Part shown: positions 1 to 8,656 of the stretch, in pieces
How positions within the stretch are numbered: position 1 is the first letter of the stretch
Layout of the letters: each line of letters opens with the position of its first letter
NCBI GenBank assembly: GCA_963728925.1
Contig: CAVSMB010000001.1
Location: forward strand, 1 to 64,000
Reading direction: 5' to 3'
Source of the DNA: JBBPZA01 sp963728925
Lineage (GTDB): Bacteria > Actinomycetota > Thermoleophilia > Solirubrobacterales > Solirubrobacteraceae
DNA length: 64,000 bases
Made by a program: the position numbers and the translations under genes
Notes under the pieces: model-generated
What the model was told of the DNA's origin: nothing
Databases searched by the model: none
What the model saw: the letters and a program-made list of their open reading frames with translations, nothing else

Positions 1-153
1 GGTGACGTGATGGTTGATGGGGTCTTCGCGTAGGACGCGGTGCGGCCGCTCGGTCTTTGGAGGCCGTCCACCCGGTGGTGGCGGCAGCGGCATGCGGGGA
101 GCTGGCCGCGGTGCATCGGGTTGTTGAAGGGCTGGGCGCGCACCTCGCCTGGC

Positions 154-1121
154 TCAGACCGGCAGCAGGGCGTCGTCGCCCAGCTCGCGCAGGGTGTGGA
201 AGCTGCGCTTGAGCAGCTTGCGCGCCAGCGCGAGGCAGGCGCGGTTGCCGCCTAACCGGTCGGCGGCCTGGTCGTAGTAGCCGCGGTCGGGGCTGCCGGG
301 GCGTCGTGCGGCCTGGGCGGCTTCGAACAGCGCTCAGAGCAGTGCCGGCGGTCCTTGGCGCGAGAGGTGTGCCGGGCGCGCGGCGCTGGTCGGACTGATG
401 GACGGTGATGTCCAGGCCGGCGTAGCGGACGGCGTGGCGCGAGGAGGAGAAGCGTCGCGCGTCGCCGAGCTCGGCCAGGATCGTGACCGCGGTCAGCTCG
501 CCGACGCCGTAATGCTTCATCAACGCCTTGCAGCCCGCTTGGCGTCGCGCAGAGAGCCGTAGCTGGCGGCCGACTGCGCGTCGAGCGCGTCGATCATCGT
601 CAGCGCGACGGTGATCTGTTCGCGTGCAGTCCGGGGCAGGTCGAGGCCTTGGAGCCAGGCGCGTTCTCGCCGGTCAGCAGCCCGTTTGGCTGCGGGAAGC
701 CGTGGTGGTAGAGGACGGCCTGGATGCGCTGCTTCCATTCGCCGCGCTGATCGACGAGCGTGTGGCGCAGGCGGACCTTGGCGCCAAGACCGACCGCGCC
801 GACGCGCGGCACCTGCGCGAGCTGTTGATGATCGGCCGGCTGCCGGAGTCGTGGATCCCGCCCGATCACCTGCTCGACTTGCGCGCGCTTCTTGTTGCCG
901 CGCCGCGCCGCGGTCTCGGCCGGCTCGGCGAGATGCACCTCGGCGCCGATCGCCCGCAGTTCCTCGGCCACGAACCGCCAGCCGGTCGTGGCCTCCAGCG
1001 CGGCCTCGAGCCGCCGGCCGCTGAAGTGCTTGAAGAACTGGCGGACGTCCTCGCGCAGGGCCGGCGAGACACGGGCGCGGCCGATCTCGCCGCCGTCGGT
1101 GTCGATCCTCCACCAGCGCGG
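154..1121 (-). pseudogene. IS110-family transposase remnant with an internally inverted segment
   Basis: Reading the minus strand in shifted frames gives an almost complete IS110/DEDD transposase. The N-terminal part (from about 1121 down to 891) contains FKHFSGRRLEAALEATTGW. The middle (about 780 to 520) contains WKQRIQAVLYHHGFP and LDLPRTAREQITVALTMID. The C-terminal domain (about 525 to 154) contains GVGELTAVTILAELGDARRF and ends LRELGDDALLPV before a TGA. The frame changes near 520-560 and near 300-400. The block that should lie between N-terminal and middle parts (KTDRADARHLRELL...) sits on the plus strand at 783-890. The start codon is missing because a second IS110 fragment begins at about 1123. 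It is dead as a gene. Bases 1-153 hold nothing I recognise. Confidence 0.75.
783..890 (+). other. Inverted 108-bp internal segment of the IS110 remnant
   Basis: On the plus strand this stretch encodes AKTDRADARHLRELLMIGRL and continues PESWIPPDHLLDLRAL. That is the D-rich DEDD block that should directly follow the minus-strand sequence ending GNKKRA and precede the minus-strand sequence beginning VRLRHTLVDQRGEWK. Both flanks are minus-strand coding while this block is plus-strand coding, so it has been flipped in place. The left breakpoint lies in the short palindrome CTTGGCGCCAAG and the right one next to alternating GC sequence. Confidence 0.7.
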
Positions 1122-1122
1122 C

Positions 1123-1665
1123 GCGCCGGAAGTCTGGCGGCAGTCGATCGCCGAAGCGCTGGCCGTGATCGACCTGCTCGACGCGCGCATCGGCCCGCCC
1201 GACCGCGAGCTCGATCCGCTAGCGCGCGGCGACGCACGCGTCGCGCTGCTCGACACCATCCCGGGCGTCGGGAATCTGCTCGGGCTCACGCTGGCCTCGG
1301 AGATCGGCGACGTCGCGCGGTTCGCCTCACCGCGCAAGCTCATCGGCTACGCCGGCCTGGCCCCGAAGGTCAACCAGTCCGGCGACCGGTCACGCACCGG
1401 GGCACTCTCAAAGGCCGGCTCGCGGACGCTGCGCTGGGCCGCCGTCGAGGCCGCCCAACATGCCTGGCGACCCACCAATCCCTGGCACCAGCTCTCCACC
1501 GACCTCGCTGCCCGCGCCGGCAAGAACCCGGCGAAGTCCGCGGTCGCGCGCAAGATCCTGATCGCCGCCTGGCACGTCCTCTCGCGCCAGCAGCCCTTCA
1601 AGCCCGCCGCGCCGCGCCGGGCGACGTCTGCCTCGGCAAGCTCCCGCTGCTTTCTGGCCGCCTGA
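1123..1665 (+). pseudogene. IS110-family transposase, C-terminal half only
   Basis: From about codon 1123 the plus-strand frame encodes EALAVIDLLDARIGPPDREL, then LLDTIPGVGNLLGLTLASEI and GDVARFASPRKLIGYAGLAP. This is the helix-hairpin-helix Transposase_20 domain of IS110 enzymes; the frame runs to a stop at 1663-1665. The N-terminal DEDD catalytic domain is absent, because the frame upstream of 1123 is antisense to the neighbouring remnant. It is a different IS110 lineage from that neighbour. It cannot be functional. The IS66 element lies 30 bp downstream. Confidence 0.75.
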
Positions 1666-1695
1666 CGGCCCTGCATGGAATTGAGAAGCCGAGAC

Positions 1696-3156
1696 GTACG
1701 TATTCAGGGGGTCGCGAGGGGTTGGCGGGTGGGGGGCGAAGTTATGAAGCGTGGCGGGGTCGGATGAGGTTGGGGAGCTGAGGGCGGAGAACGCCTCGTT
1801 GCGTGAGCAGTTGGCGACGGTGATGGCGGAGCTTGAGGAGTTGCGGCGGCGGTTGGGGCAGAACTCGACCAACAGCTCGCGGCCGCCGTCCAGCGATCCG
1901 CCGCAGGCGCCCAAGCGTCGTGGGCGCGAGTCGTCGGGTCGTAAGCCGGGTGGTCAGCCCGGCCATGAGGGCCATCGCCGCGAGATGGTCGCCGATCCCG
2001 ACGCGACGGTCGAGCACCCGCCCGGGCGTTGCTCGGGCTGCGGTGTGGATCTGGGCGATGGTGAGCCGGTCGGCGACCCGGTCTGCCACCAGGTCTGGGA
2101 GCTGCCGGCGGTCGTCTGCTACGTGACCGAGCACCAGCGGCTGCGGCGGCGCTGTCGCTGCTGCGGCAAGGTCACGCTCGCCGGCGTCCCCGCGGGAACG
2201 CCGGCGGGGGCGTTCGGCCCCAACCTATGCGCGACGGTCGTGGGGTTGAGCGCGCACATGTCGCGCGAAGAGGTCGCCAAGTTCGTGGTCGACACCTTCG
2301 GCTGTCCGATGACGGCCGCGTCGGTGGAGGCGATCTGCAAGCGCGCCAGCCAGGCGCTGGCCGGCGCCTACGACGCGCTCGCCGACGCCGTCCGCGAGCA
2401 GCCGGTCGTGCACGCCGATGAGACCGGCTGGCGCTGGCCGGCGCTGCGGCGCTGGGCGTGGCTGGCCAGCACCGATGAGATCGCCGTCTACCACCTGACC
2501 GACTCGCGCGCCGCCAGGATCGCCAAGGACCTGCTCGGCGAAGACTTCAAGGGCGTGCTGGTCAGCGATCGCTACGGCGCCTATGCCTGGATCGACCGGG
2601 AGCGACGTCAGGCCTGTTGGAGCCATCTGGTCAGGGATTTCCAGGCGCTGGCCGACCGCGGCGGGCGGATCGCCAAGCTCGGACGCGCGCTCAAGCAGAC
2701 CGCCGGCGAGATCCTCGCCGTCCACCGCGCCCACCAAGCGCAGGGTCGCCTGGTCGGCTGGCATGAGCCCGAGCTGCTAGACCTGCACGATCGCCTCATG
2801 GACCTGCTCGAGCAGGGCGCCCGCATGCGCGACGACCGCACCAGCCGCTTCTGCGCCGGGCTGCTGGACCTCTGGCCGGCGCTGTGGAATTTCACCGAAA
2901 TCCCCGGCGTGCAGCCGACCAACAACCGCGCCGAGCGCGCGCTCAGGTTCGCCGTGCTGCTGCGCAAACGCAGTGGCGGCACCCGCACCGCCCACGGCGA
3001 CCGTTTCATCGAACGGCTGCTGACCGTCCGCGAGACCTGCCGCCTCCAAGGCCGCGGCCTCCACGACTACCTGCTCCAGGCCATCACCGCAGCACTCAAC
3101 GGCCGACCCACGCCGTCACTGCTGCCCGCCGGACCGTGAACCCCCTGAATGGGTAC
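1696..3156 (+). mobile_element. IS66-family insertion sequence, complete, single-gene type
   Basis: The ends are imperfect inverted repeats: GTACGTATTCAGGGGGT at 1696-1712, and the complement of GTACCCATTCAGGGGGT at 3140-3156. They are flanked by an exact 8-bp direct repeat GCCGAGAC (1688-1695 and 3157-3164), the duplication length known for IS66. The element is about 1.46 kb and carries only the tnpC-type transposase without the tnpA and tnpB accessory genes, as in the ISBst12-like subgroup. Intact ends and duplication suggest a fairly recent insertion. Confidence 0.9.
1751..3139 (+). CDS. IS66-family transposase (TnpC type)
   Basis: This 462-residue DDE transposase should cut and join the element's ends. 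Residues about 8-40 form a leucine-rich coiled coil (LRAENASLREQLATVMAELE). A QNSTNSSRPPSSDPP linker and GRKPGGQPGHEGHRR follow, then a zinc-finger-like region (CSGCGVDL and CRCCGK). The catalytic core shows HADETGWRW (first Asp), VLVSDRYGAYAW (second Asp) and TNNRAERALR (Glu). A GTG start at 1751 is chosen; the ATG at 1744 is out of frame. Length and motifs are complete, so it is probably active. The gene nearly fills the element and stops just inside the right inverted repeat. Confidence 0.92.
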   Translation: MAGSDEVGELRAENASLREQLATVMAELEELRRRLGQNSTNSSRPPSSDPPQAPKRRGRESSGRKPGGQPGHEGHRREMVADPDATVEHPPGRCSGCGVDLGDGEPVGDPVCHQVWELPAVVCYVTEHQRLRRRCRCCGKVTLAGVPAGTPAGAFGPNLCATVVGLSAHMSREEVAKFVVDTFGCPMTAASVEAICKRASQALAGAYDALADAVREQPVVHADETGWRWPALRRWAWLASTDEIAVYHLTDSRAARIAKDLLGEDFKGVLVSDRYGAYAWIDRERRQACWSHLVRDFQALADRGGRIAKLGRALKQTAGEILAVHRAHQAQGRLVGWHEPELLDLHDRLMDLLEQGARMRDDRTSRFCAGLLDLWPALWNFTEIPGVQPTNNRAERALRFAVLLRKRSGGTRTAHGDRFIERLLTVRETCRLQGRGLHDYLLQAITAALNGRPTPSLLPAGP

Positions 3157-3164
3157 GCCGAGAC

Positions 3165-3468
3165 AGTCCCACGAACACTCTGCGACGTCCCAAGCGCCGA
3201 AAGAGAAATGAGCCTCACCTCGTCGACCAGGGAGCACTGACAACCACAACGACCACCGCAGGCCTTGACACACAGACGAAGTTCAAAGAGAAAGCGGGAG
3301 CGGTGGCCTTCTCAGCCGCACCGGTCGTGGCTCGTAGCCTCTTTGGGCCACATGCCCGAGGACCGGCCGCGGCAGTTGTCGGCCGGTCCTCAGTGCTTCA
3401 GACCCGTTCACGATGTATCTGGGATCTGCGTGCCATTCGGCCAAACCATGCTAGGTCCGTCTGCGGGG
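3165..3468. other. Intergenic stretch, no supported gene
   Basis: About 300 bp between the right target duplication of the IS66 element and the end of the secreted-protein gene. Open frames here have no recognisable domain or ribosome-binding site. I see no tRNA, strong hairpin or long repeat. Confidence 0.5.
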
Positions 3469-4251
3469 TCATCTGAGAACGCGGAGGTGATACGTGATGT
3501 CCTGGTCGCCGAGGCCGCCCGTGCCGCCGAACTCGATGGTGTGCATGCCCGGCTTCAGCGGGGCAAGCAGCAGGTAGAACCCGTCCGCCACCGCCGGAGC
3601 GTAGGTCCCTGCCGCGACCGGGACGAACTGGTCGAACAGGTTGTCGTCCGGAAGGGTGATCGAGAACGATCGGGGGAAGCAGCCCGCGACGGGCGCCGCG
3701 CAGGCACGATACGGCGTGGTCGAGGGGTCGAGGTTACCGACTAGCACGCCATCGACCCTGGCATACAGCGTGTCGGCGCGGAACCCGAACGAGAGGAGAT
3801 CCGCCCAGAGCTTGTCGGGCGTGTCGAGCCCATCGCCCGGAACATGAAAGTCGATCACGTTGAGCAGCGGGAAGAACAGAGCTTTGTTTGCGGGCACGGT
3901 GCAATCGTTACGTCTGGCTTTGCCCGGGCTGGGGGCGAACGTCCCGACCAGGAAGAAAACCGGGCCGGACTGCCCCACGCGGCATCCCGCGCCGCTCTTG
4001 GTGTCAAGCAACGGGTTCGACGCCCTCGGTTGGGCCACGGCGTACTTCCACCAGGCCGCCGACAGGGCGTCATAGAGCGGGCCGACCGGCGGCACTACGC
4101 GCGGGACTTGCGAGTCACTCGGTGTCGCTGCGGCACCGGCCGGAACGGCTAGCGCGATCACAACCGCCAATACGGCGACCAGCCGTAGCCGCCAAGCCGC
4201 GCGCGGCGTTCCCACGACCAACCGTCGGGCTCGCATCATCGTTAGAGGCAT
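3469..4251 (-). CDS. Secreted protein of unknown function
   Basis: This 260-residue protein begins with a classic export signal: basic residues to about 22, a hydrophobic core VAVLAVVIALAVPAG, then an AAATPS cleavage-like region near residue 42. The mature part contains AWWKYAVAQP, NPLLDTKSGAGC, GQSGPVFFLVGTF, CTVPANKALFFPLLN and a C-terminal beta-rich segment (GMHTIEFGGTGG). I recognise the pattern as a soil-bacterial hypothetical family without known role. Four cysteines in the mature part could form disulfides outside the cell. The start is supported by AGAAGGGAGG just upstream. IS1380 copy A is inserted 19 bp upstream of the start codon and has probably separated the gene from its promoter. 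Confidence 0.8.
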   Translation of the reverse strand: MPLTMMRARRLVVGTPRAAWRLRLVAVLAVVIALAVPAGAAATPSDSQVPRVVPPVGPLYDALSAAWWKYAVAQPRASNPLLDTKSGAGCRVGQSGPVFFLVGTFAPSPGKARRNDCTVPANKALFFPLLNVIDFHVPGDGLDTPDKLWADLLSFGFRADTLYARVDGVLVGNLDPSTTPYRACAAPVAGCFPRSFSITLPDDNLFDQFVPVAAGTYAPAVADGFYLLLAPLKPGMHTIEFGGTGGLGDQDITYHLRVLR

Positions 4252-4258
4252 CGAGTCG

Positions 4259-4268
4259 CCTCCCTTCT
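4259..4268 (-). promoter_or_regulatory. Ribosome-binding site of the secreted-protein gene
   Basis: On the minus strand AGAAGGGAGG lies 7 nt before the ATG at 4251. Its distal bases fall in the 5-bp target duplication of IS1380 copy A, so the insertion stops exactly at the edge of the translation signal. Confidence 0.7.
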
Positions 4269-4345
4269 GACCTAGATCAGTGGGTAGTGGTGGCTGACTC
4301 TTGCTGAGGGTCTGGTGAGGGCTTGTGCGAAGGCCCTCTTGAGTT

Positions 4346-4375
4346 GGAAAAACCCCGCAAACACGGGGCTTTTCC
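4346..4375. terminator. Conserved hairpin near the left end of IS1380 copy A
   Basis: GGAAAAACCCCG, a CAAACA loop and CGGGGCTTTTCC form a GC-stem hairpin flanked by A and T runs. It could act as a rho-independent terminator in both directions, shielding the transposase gene from outside promoters and blocking outward transcription. The same structure occurs in copies B and C with compensating changes in C. Confidence 0.65.
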
Positions 4376-4444
4376 GTCCGCCTTGACTGTCAGGGTGCGG
4401 GTTGTGAGACCTGGTTGTGACGGTGAGGCGGGGTCACCCGGGGG

Positions 4445-5888
4445 GTGATTGGCGTTAACGGTGCCAGACGCCCCGGACGGCTGATCATCCGCGCGGATGA
4501 TCCGACGCTCACCCCCTACGCCGGGCTGGCGATCTCGGGCGAGCTGGCGCACCGGCTCGGGCTGGCGGGGCTGATCGACGCCGAGCTGGCCGTGGAGCGG
4601 CGCGCCCGGCCGGTGAAGGTCCGCCGCCGCGGCCTCTCGCCCGGCGAGCTGGTGGTCGCGGTGGCTGAGTGCCAGCTGGTCGGCGGCGCGTTCTTTGACC
4701 ACATCGAGGACGTGCGCGCTGACCGCGCCGGCGCCGCGCTGCGCGCGGTCGGCGCCACGCCGTCGGCGCCGACGGCCTTGCAGAACGCCAAGCGCTTCCG
4801 GCGCGTGCACTGCCAGCGGATCGAGCGCGCGGCTGCGCGCGCGGGTGAGCGTCTGGACCGGGCGCTGGGACGCGACGGCGGCGAGCCGCCGACCGTCGAT
4901 CTGGACGCAACCCAGGTGACCGTCTACGGCGCTTGCAAGCAGGGCGCCGCACGCAGCCGTCACGGCCACATGAGCTACGCGCCGCATGTGGCGTTCTGGG
5001 CCGAGCGCGGCCGCGCGCTGAGCAGCGAGCTGGTCGGCGGCAATCGCGAGAAGCTCACCGGCGCCGAGTGCGCGCGGATCGCCAGCCGGGCGCTTTCGCT
5101 GCTGCCGGCAGGGCACGCGCCGGCGACGTTCCGGATCGACTCGGCCTACTACCAGGTCGAGCTGCTGCAGCGGCTGCGCGCCGAGTGCTCGCGCTTCACC
5201 GTCTCGGTGCCGCGCAACCAGGCGATGTGGAAGAAGCTGGCCGAGATCCCCCGAGAGCGCCTGGACCGACGCGCTCGATATGCCCGGCGCGCAGGTCGCC
5301 GAGACCGCCTACCGTCCCGAGGGCTGGAAGCACGAACCGCTGCGGCTGATCGTCAGGCGCGTCCCGTTCACCGCATCGGAGATCGCCAAGCGCAAGGGTT
5401 CGCGGCGGCTGAAGACGATCCACCCCGCCCAGCTTCAGCTCGCGCTCGAGGGCAAGGCCGCGTCGGTCTACGGCTACTCGTTCATCCTCAGCGACCTCCA
5501 CTGGCAGCCCGCCGTCTGGATCGAGCACTTCCACCGCCACCGCGCGCAGATCGAGGAGCGCCTGAAGGAGGCCAAGCTCGGCCAGGCGCTGCGGCACCTG
5601 CCCTCCGGCAACGAACACGCCAACCGTGTCTGGCTCGCCGCCGCGCTGCTGGCGCTCAACCTGACCGCCTTCTGCTGCGACCTCTGTCCCGCCGCGGGCG
5701 CGTCGGGCAAGGCGCCCGAGGACGCGCCGCTACGCCGGGCCGCCAAGACGCTACGACGGTTGCTGTTCAACGTGCCCGCCCGCATCGCGCGCAGTGGCCG
5801 GCGCACGATCCTGCACCTGCCACAGGGCTTCCGTCACACCCGCGTCTTCCAGGCCACGATCGACGCGGTCTACGCGCTGCCGCCCTGA
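4445..5888 (+). pseudogene. IS1380-family transposase, frameshifted (copy A)
   Basis: The frame from GTG 4445 encodes an IS1380 DDE transposase with VDLDATQVTVYG (first Asp) and RIDSAYYQVELL (second Asp). It shifts at about 5251, where copy A has five C's after GAGAT and copy B has four. The correct reading resumes with MPGAQVAETAYRPEGWKHEP, includes the Glu helix HRAQIEERLKEAKLGQAL and ends at 5888 (ATIDAVYALPP). Comparison with copy B shows that a single extra C breaks an otherwise complete ~480-residue enzyme. Real inactivation or a homopolymer error in the assembly are both possible. Confidence 0.85.
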
Positions 5889-6455
5889 TCCAACAAAGCT
5901 CCCCGCCGCCGACATCGACCGTCCGCAGCACCGCCCAGCTCGGCGACCTCGAGAACGAGCGCGATCGGCGCCCCCGCCCCGGCTCACACCACCCCGAGCA
6001 AACCAACACCTCCTCGACCACGCGCCCGCCATCATCCGACAATCAAACCAGCCGCCAACACGACCCCCGCAGCGTTACTCACTGATCTAGGTCTGAGCAC
6101 GCCCCACACGCAGAGGGACAGGCCGTGAAGCGTCACCCGGTTGCCCGCAAGCGCCGGATTGAGCTTGCGTTTACAGACCGTCCCACAGCCCCTCGAGTTT
6201 CGGCGTTTTCGGGCTGAACGCCTGGTCGTGATGGCTGGCTCGGCTGGTGGCGGTTTGGGGCCTGAGCAGGCGAAAGGAGGGTTGGCGGCGACCCCGAATC
6301 CGGTGGGCGATCAAGTCCATCGGGCCGTGGGGCGGTGATGACGCTGGCCGTGGCCCTTCACCGGGGGGTCGCCGCCGTGTGTCAGGTTCCCACTTCGCTT
6401 GCTGGGCTGCTGTCCCTGCTGGCGCCGTGCTTCACGCAACCGGCGTTTCAGACGT
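5835..6455 (+). repeat. Direct repeat, first copy (partner 8036-8656)
   Basis: The 3' end of IS1380 copy A plus the next 364 bp recur 2,201 bp downstream with only a few substitutions in the IS part. I saw no differences in the 6092-6455 part. The repeat contains the right IS end, the TCTGA flank and the 5' region of the DDE transposase gene. It ends abruptly after GACGT, where IS1380 copy C begins. Confidence 0.85.
6335..6455 (+). pseudogene. Truncated 5' end of a DDE transposase gene
   Basis: These 121 bp encode the same first 40 residues as the full gene at 8536 (TLAVALHRGVAAVCQVPTSL and onward). The sequence then runs into IS1380 copy C. It is a duplicated, non-functional fragment. Confidence 0.85.
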
Positions 6456-6522
6456 ACATCAGTGAGTAGCGCTGCTGGTGGTGGCGGTCCGGGCGGGTCG
6501 TCGCGCTCTTGGTGAGGAAGTA

Positions 6523-6550
6523 GAAAGGCCCCGCAAACGCGGGGCCTTTC
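6523..6550. terminator. Conserved hairpin near the left end of IS1380 copy C
   Basis: GAAAGGCCCCGC, an AAAC loop and GCGGGGCCTTTC form a perfect 12-bp stem. Relative to copy A the stem bases differ but stay paired, which argues that the structure itself is selected. Confidence 0.65.
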
Positions 6551-6621
6551 CGTCCGGCTGAGCCGGGATCATGGCGGTTGATGGGTCCGGCCATCGGGTG
6601 TGAATGGAGGTCACCCAGCGG

Positions 6622-8089
6622 GTGATGTCTGTTGACGGTGACAGGCGGCCGGACGGATCCTGGTGCGAGCCGACGATCCGACGCTCACCCCGTACGCTGG
6701 CCTGGCCGGTGTCGGGTGAGCTGTCCCGGCGCCTGCGGGATGGACGAGCTGATCGACGCCGAGCTGGCGGTTGAGCGCCGCGCGCGGCCGGTGAAGCTCC
6801 GCCGGCGCGGCCTGTCACCGGGCGAGCTGGTGGTCGTCGCTGGCCGAGTGCGAGCTGGTCGGCGGGTCGTTCTTCGATCACGTCGAGGACGTGCGCGCCG
6901 ACGGCGCCGGCGCCCGGCTGCGGGCGGTCGGCGGGCACGCCGTCGGCGCCGACCGCGTTGCAGAACGCCAAGCGCTTCCGGCGCTGTGCACGTGCAGCGG
7001 ATCGAGCGCGCGGCTGGCCAGGGCCGGGTGAGCGCCTGGACAAGGCGTTGCGGTCGCGATCCGCGGCGAGCCGGTGACGATCGATCTGGATGCCACGCAG
7101 GTGACCGTCTACGGCGCTCGTAAGCAGGGCGCCGCGCGCAGCCGGCACGGTTGCATGAGCTACGCGCCGCACGTCGCGTTCTGGGCCGAGCGGGGCCGCG
7201 CGCTGAGCGAGCGAGCTGGTCGGCGGCAACCGCGAGAAGCTCTGCGGCGCCGAGTGCGCGCAAGATCGCGCTGGCGGGCGATCGCGCTGCTGTCGGCTGG
7301 GCACGGGCCGGTGACGATGCGCATCGACTCGGCCTACTACGCCAGTCGAGCTGCTGCGAGGCTGCTACGCCAGCAGCGCTCGTGCTTCACCGTGTCGGTG
7401 CCGCGCAACCAGGCGATGTGGAAGGCGCTCGGCCAGATCGCCGAGGACGCCTGGGTCGACGCGCTCGAGATGCCCGGCGCGCAGGTCGCCGAGAGCGACC
7501 TACGCGACCCGACCGGCTGGACGCCACGAGCCGCTGCGGCTGATCGTCCGCCGCGTCCCGTTCAGCGCCCAGAAGATCGCCGACGGCAGCCTGACCGCCC
7601 GGCGGCTGCAAGACGATCCACCCCGAGCAGCTACAGCTCGCGCTCGAGGGCGAGGTCGCGTCGGTCTTCGGCTACTGCTTCATCCTGACCGACATCCCAC
7701 ACCAGCGCGACCGGCTGGGTCGAGCACTTCCACCGCCACCGTGCGCAGATCGAAGAGCGCCTGAAGGAAGCAAAGCTCGGCCAGGCGCTGCGGCACCTGC
7801 CCTCCGGCGACGAGCACGCCAACCGCGTCTGGCTCGACCTGCCGCGCTGCTCGCGCTCAACCTCACCGCATTCTGCTGCGACCTGTGTCCCGCCGCGGGC
7901 GCGTCGGGCAAGGCACCCGACGACGCGCCGCTGCGCCGGGCCGCCGCGACGCTGCGCCGGATGCTCTTCTGCGTGCCCGCCCGCATCGCGCGCAGTGGCC
8001 GGCGCACGATCCTGCACCTGCCAGAGGGCTTCCGCCACACCCGCGTCTTCCAGGCCACGATCGACGCGGTCTACGCGCTGCCGCCCTGA
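6622..8089 (+). pseudogene. IS1380-family transposase, multiply frameshifted (copy C)
   Basis: Pieces of the copy A protein can be followed in all three frames, for example IDLDATQVTVYGARKQGAAR, MSYAPHVAFWAERGRAL and HTRVFQATIDAVYALPP. The gene is broken many times. In the first ~430 bp I count eight length changes relative to copy A, all gains of one or two bases, near 6705, 6740, 6845, 6945, 6985, 7015 and 7055. The total is about 23 bp longer than copy A. It cannot encode a transposase. Confidence 0.8.
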
Positions 8090-8656
8090 TCCAACAAAGC
8101 TCCCCGCCGCCGACATCGACCGCCCGCAGCACCGCCCAGCTCGGCGACCTCGAGAACGAGCGCGATCGGCGCCCCCGCCCCGGCTCACACCACCCCGAGC
8201 AAACCAACACCTCCTCGAGCACGCGCCCGCCATCATCCGACAATCAAACCAGCCGCCAACACGACCCCCGCAGCGTTACTCACTGATCTAGGTCTGAGCA
8301 CGCCCCACACGCAGAGGGACAGGCCGTGAAGCGTCACCCGGTTGCCCGCAAGCGCCGGATTGAGCTTGCGTTTACAGACCGTCCCACAGCCCCTCGAGTT
8401 TCGGCGTTTTCGGGCTGAACGCCTGGTCGTGATGGCTGGCTCGGCTGGTGGCGGTTTGGGGCCTGAGCAGGCGAAAGGAGGGTTGGCGGCGACCCCGAAT
8501 CCGGTGGGCGATCAAGTCCATCGGGCCGTGGGGCGGTGATGACGCTGGCCGTGGCCCTTCACCGGGGGGTCGCCGCCGTGTGTCAGGTTCCCACTTCGCT
8601 TGCTGGGCTGCTGTCCCTGCTGGCGCCGTGCTTCACGCAACCGGCGTTTCAGACGT
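8036..8656 (+). repeat. Direct repeat, second copy (partner 5835-6455)
   Basis: Covers the right end of IS1380 copy C and the upstream part of the intact DDE transposase gene. The spacing is a constant 2,201 bp from the first copy, so a ~2.2-kb unit was added between the two. Confidence 0.85.

Larger units (their letters stand above)
4271..6091 (+). mobile_element. IS1380-family insertion sequence, copy A
   Basis: The ends are inverted repeats: CCTAGATCAGTGGGTAG at the left, and CCTAGATCAGTGAGTAA read inward from the right. An exact 5-bp target duplication TCTGA lies at 4266-4270 and 6092-6096. The element is 1,821 bp, one base longer than copy B (11,684-13,503), to which it is otherwise nearly identical in inverted orientation. 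It contains one transposase gene, a strong hairpin near the left end, and about 200 bp of non-coding sequence after the transposase stop. Confidence 0.9.
6456..8292 (+). mobile_element. IS1380-family element, divergent chimeric copy C
   Basis: The body is clearly related to copies A and B but carries many substitutions and length changes. From about 7880 to the right end at 8292 it becomes nearly identical to copy A. The left end keeps ATCAGTGAGTAGCGCTG, matching the inner part of the inverted repeat, but lacks the terminal CCTAG, and no target duplication is visible. The copy therefore looks like a recombinant whose 3' part was replaced by, or copied from, copy A. Confidence 0.75.
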
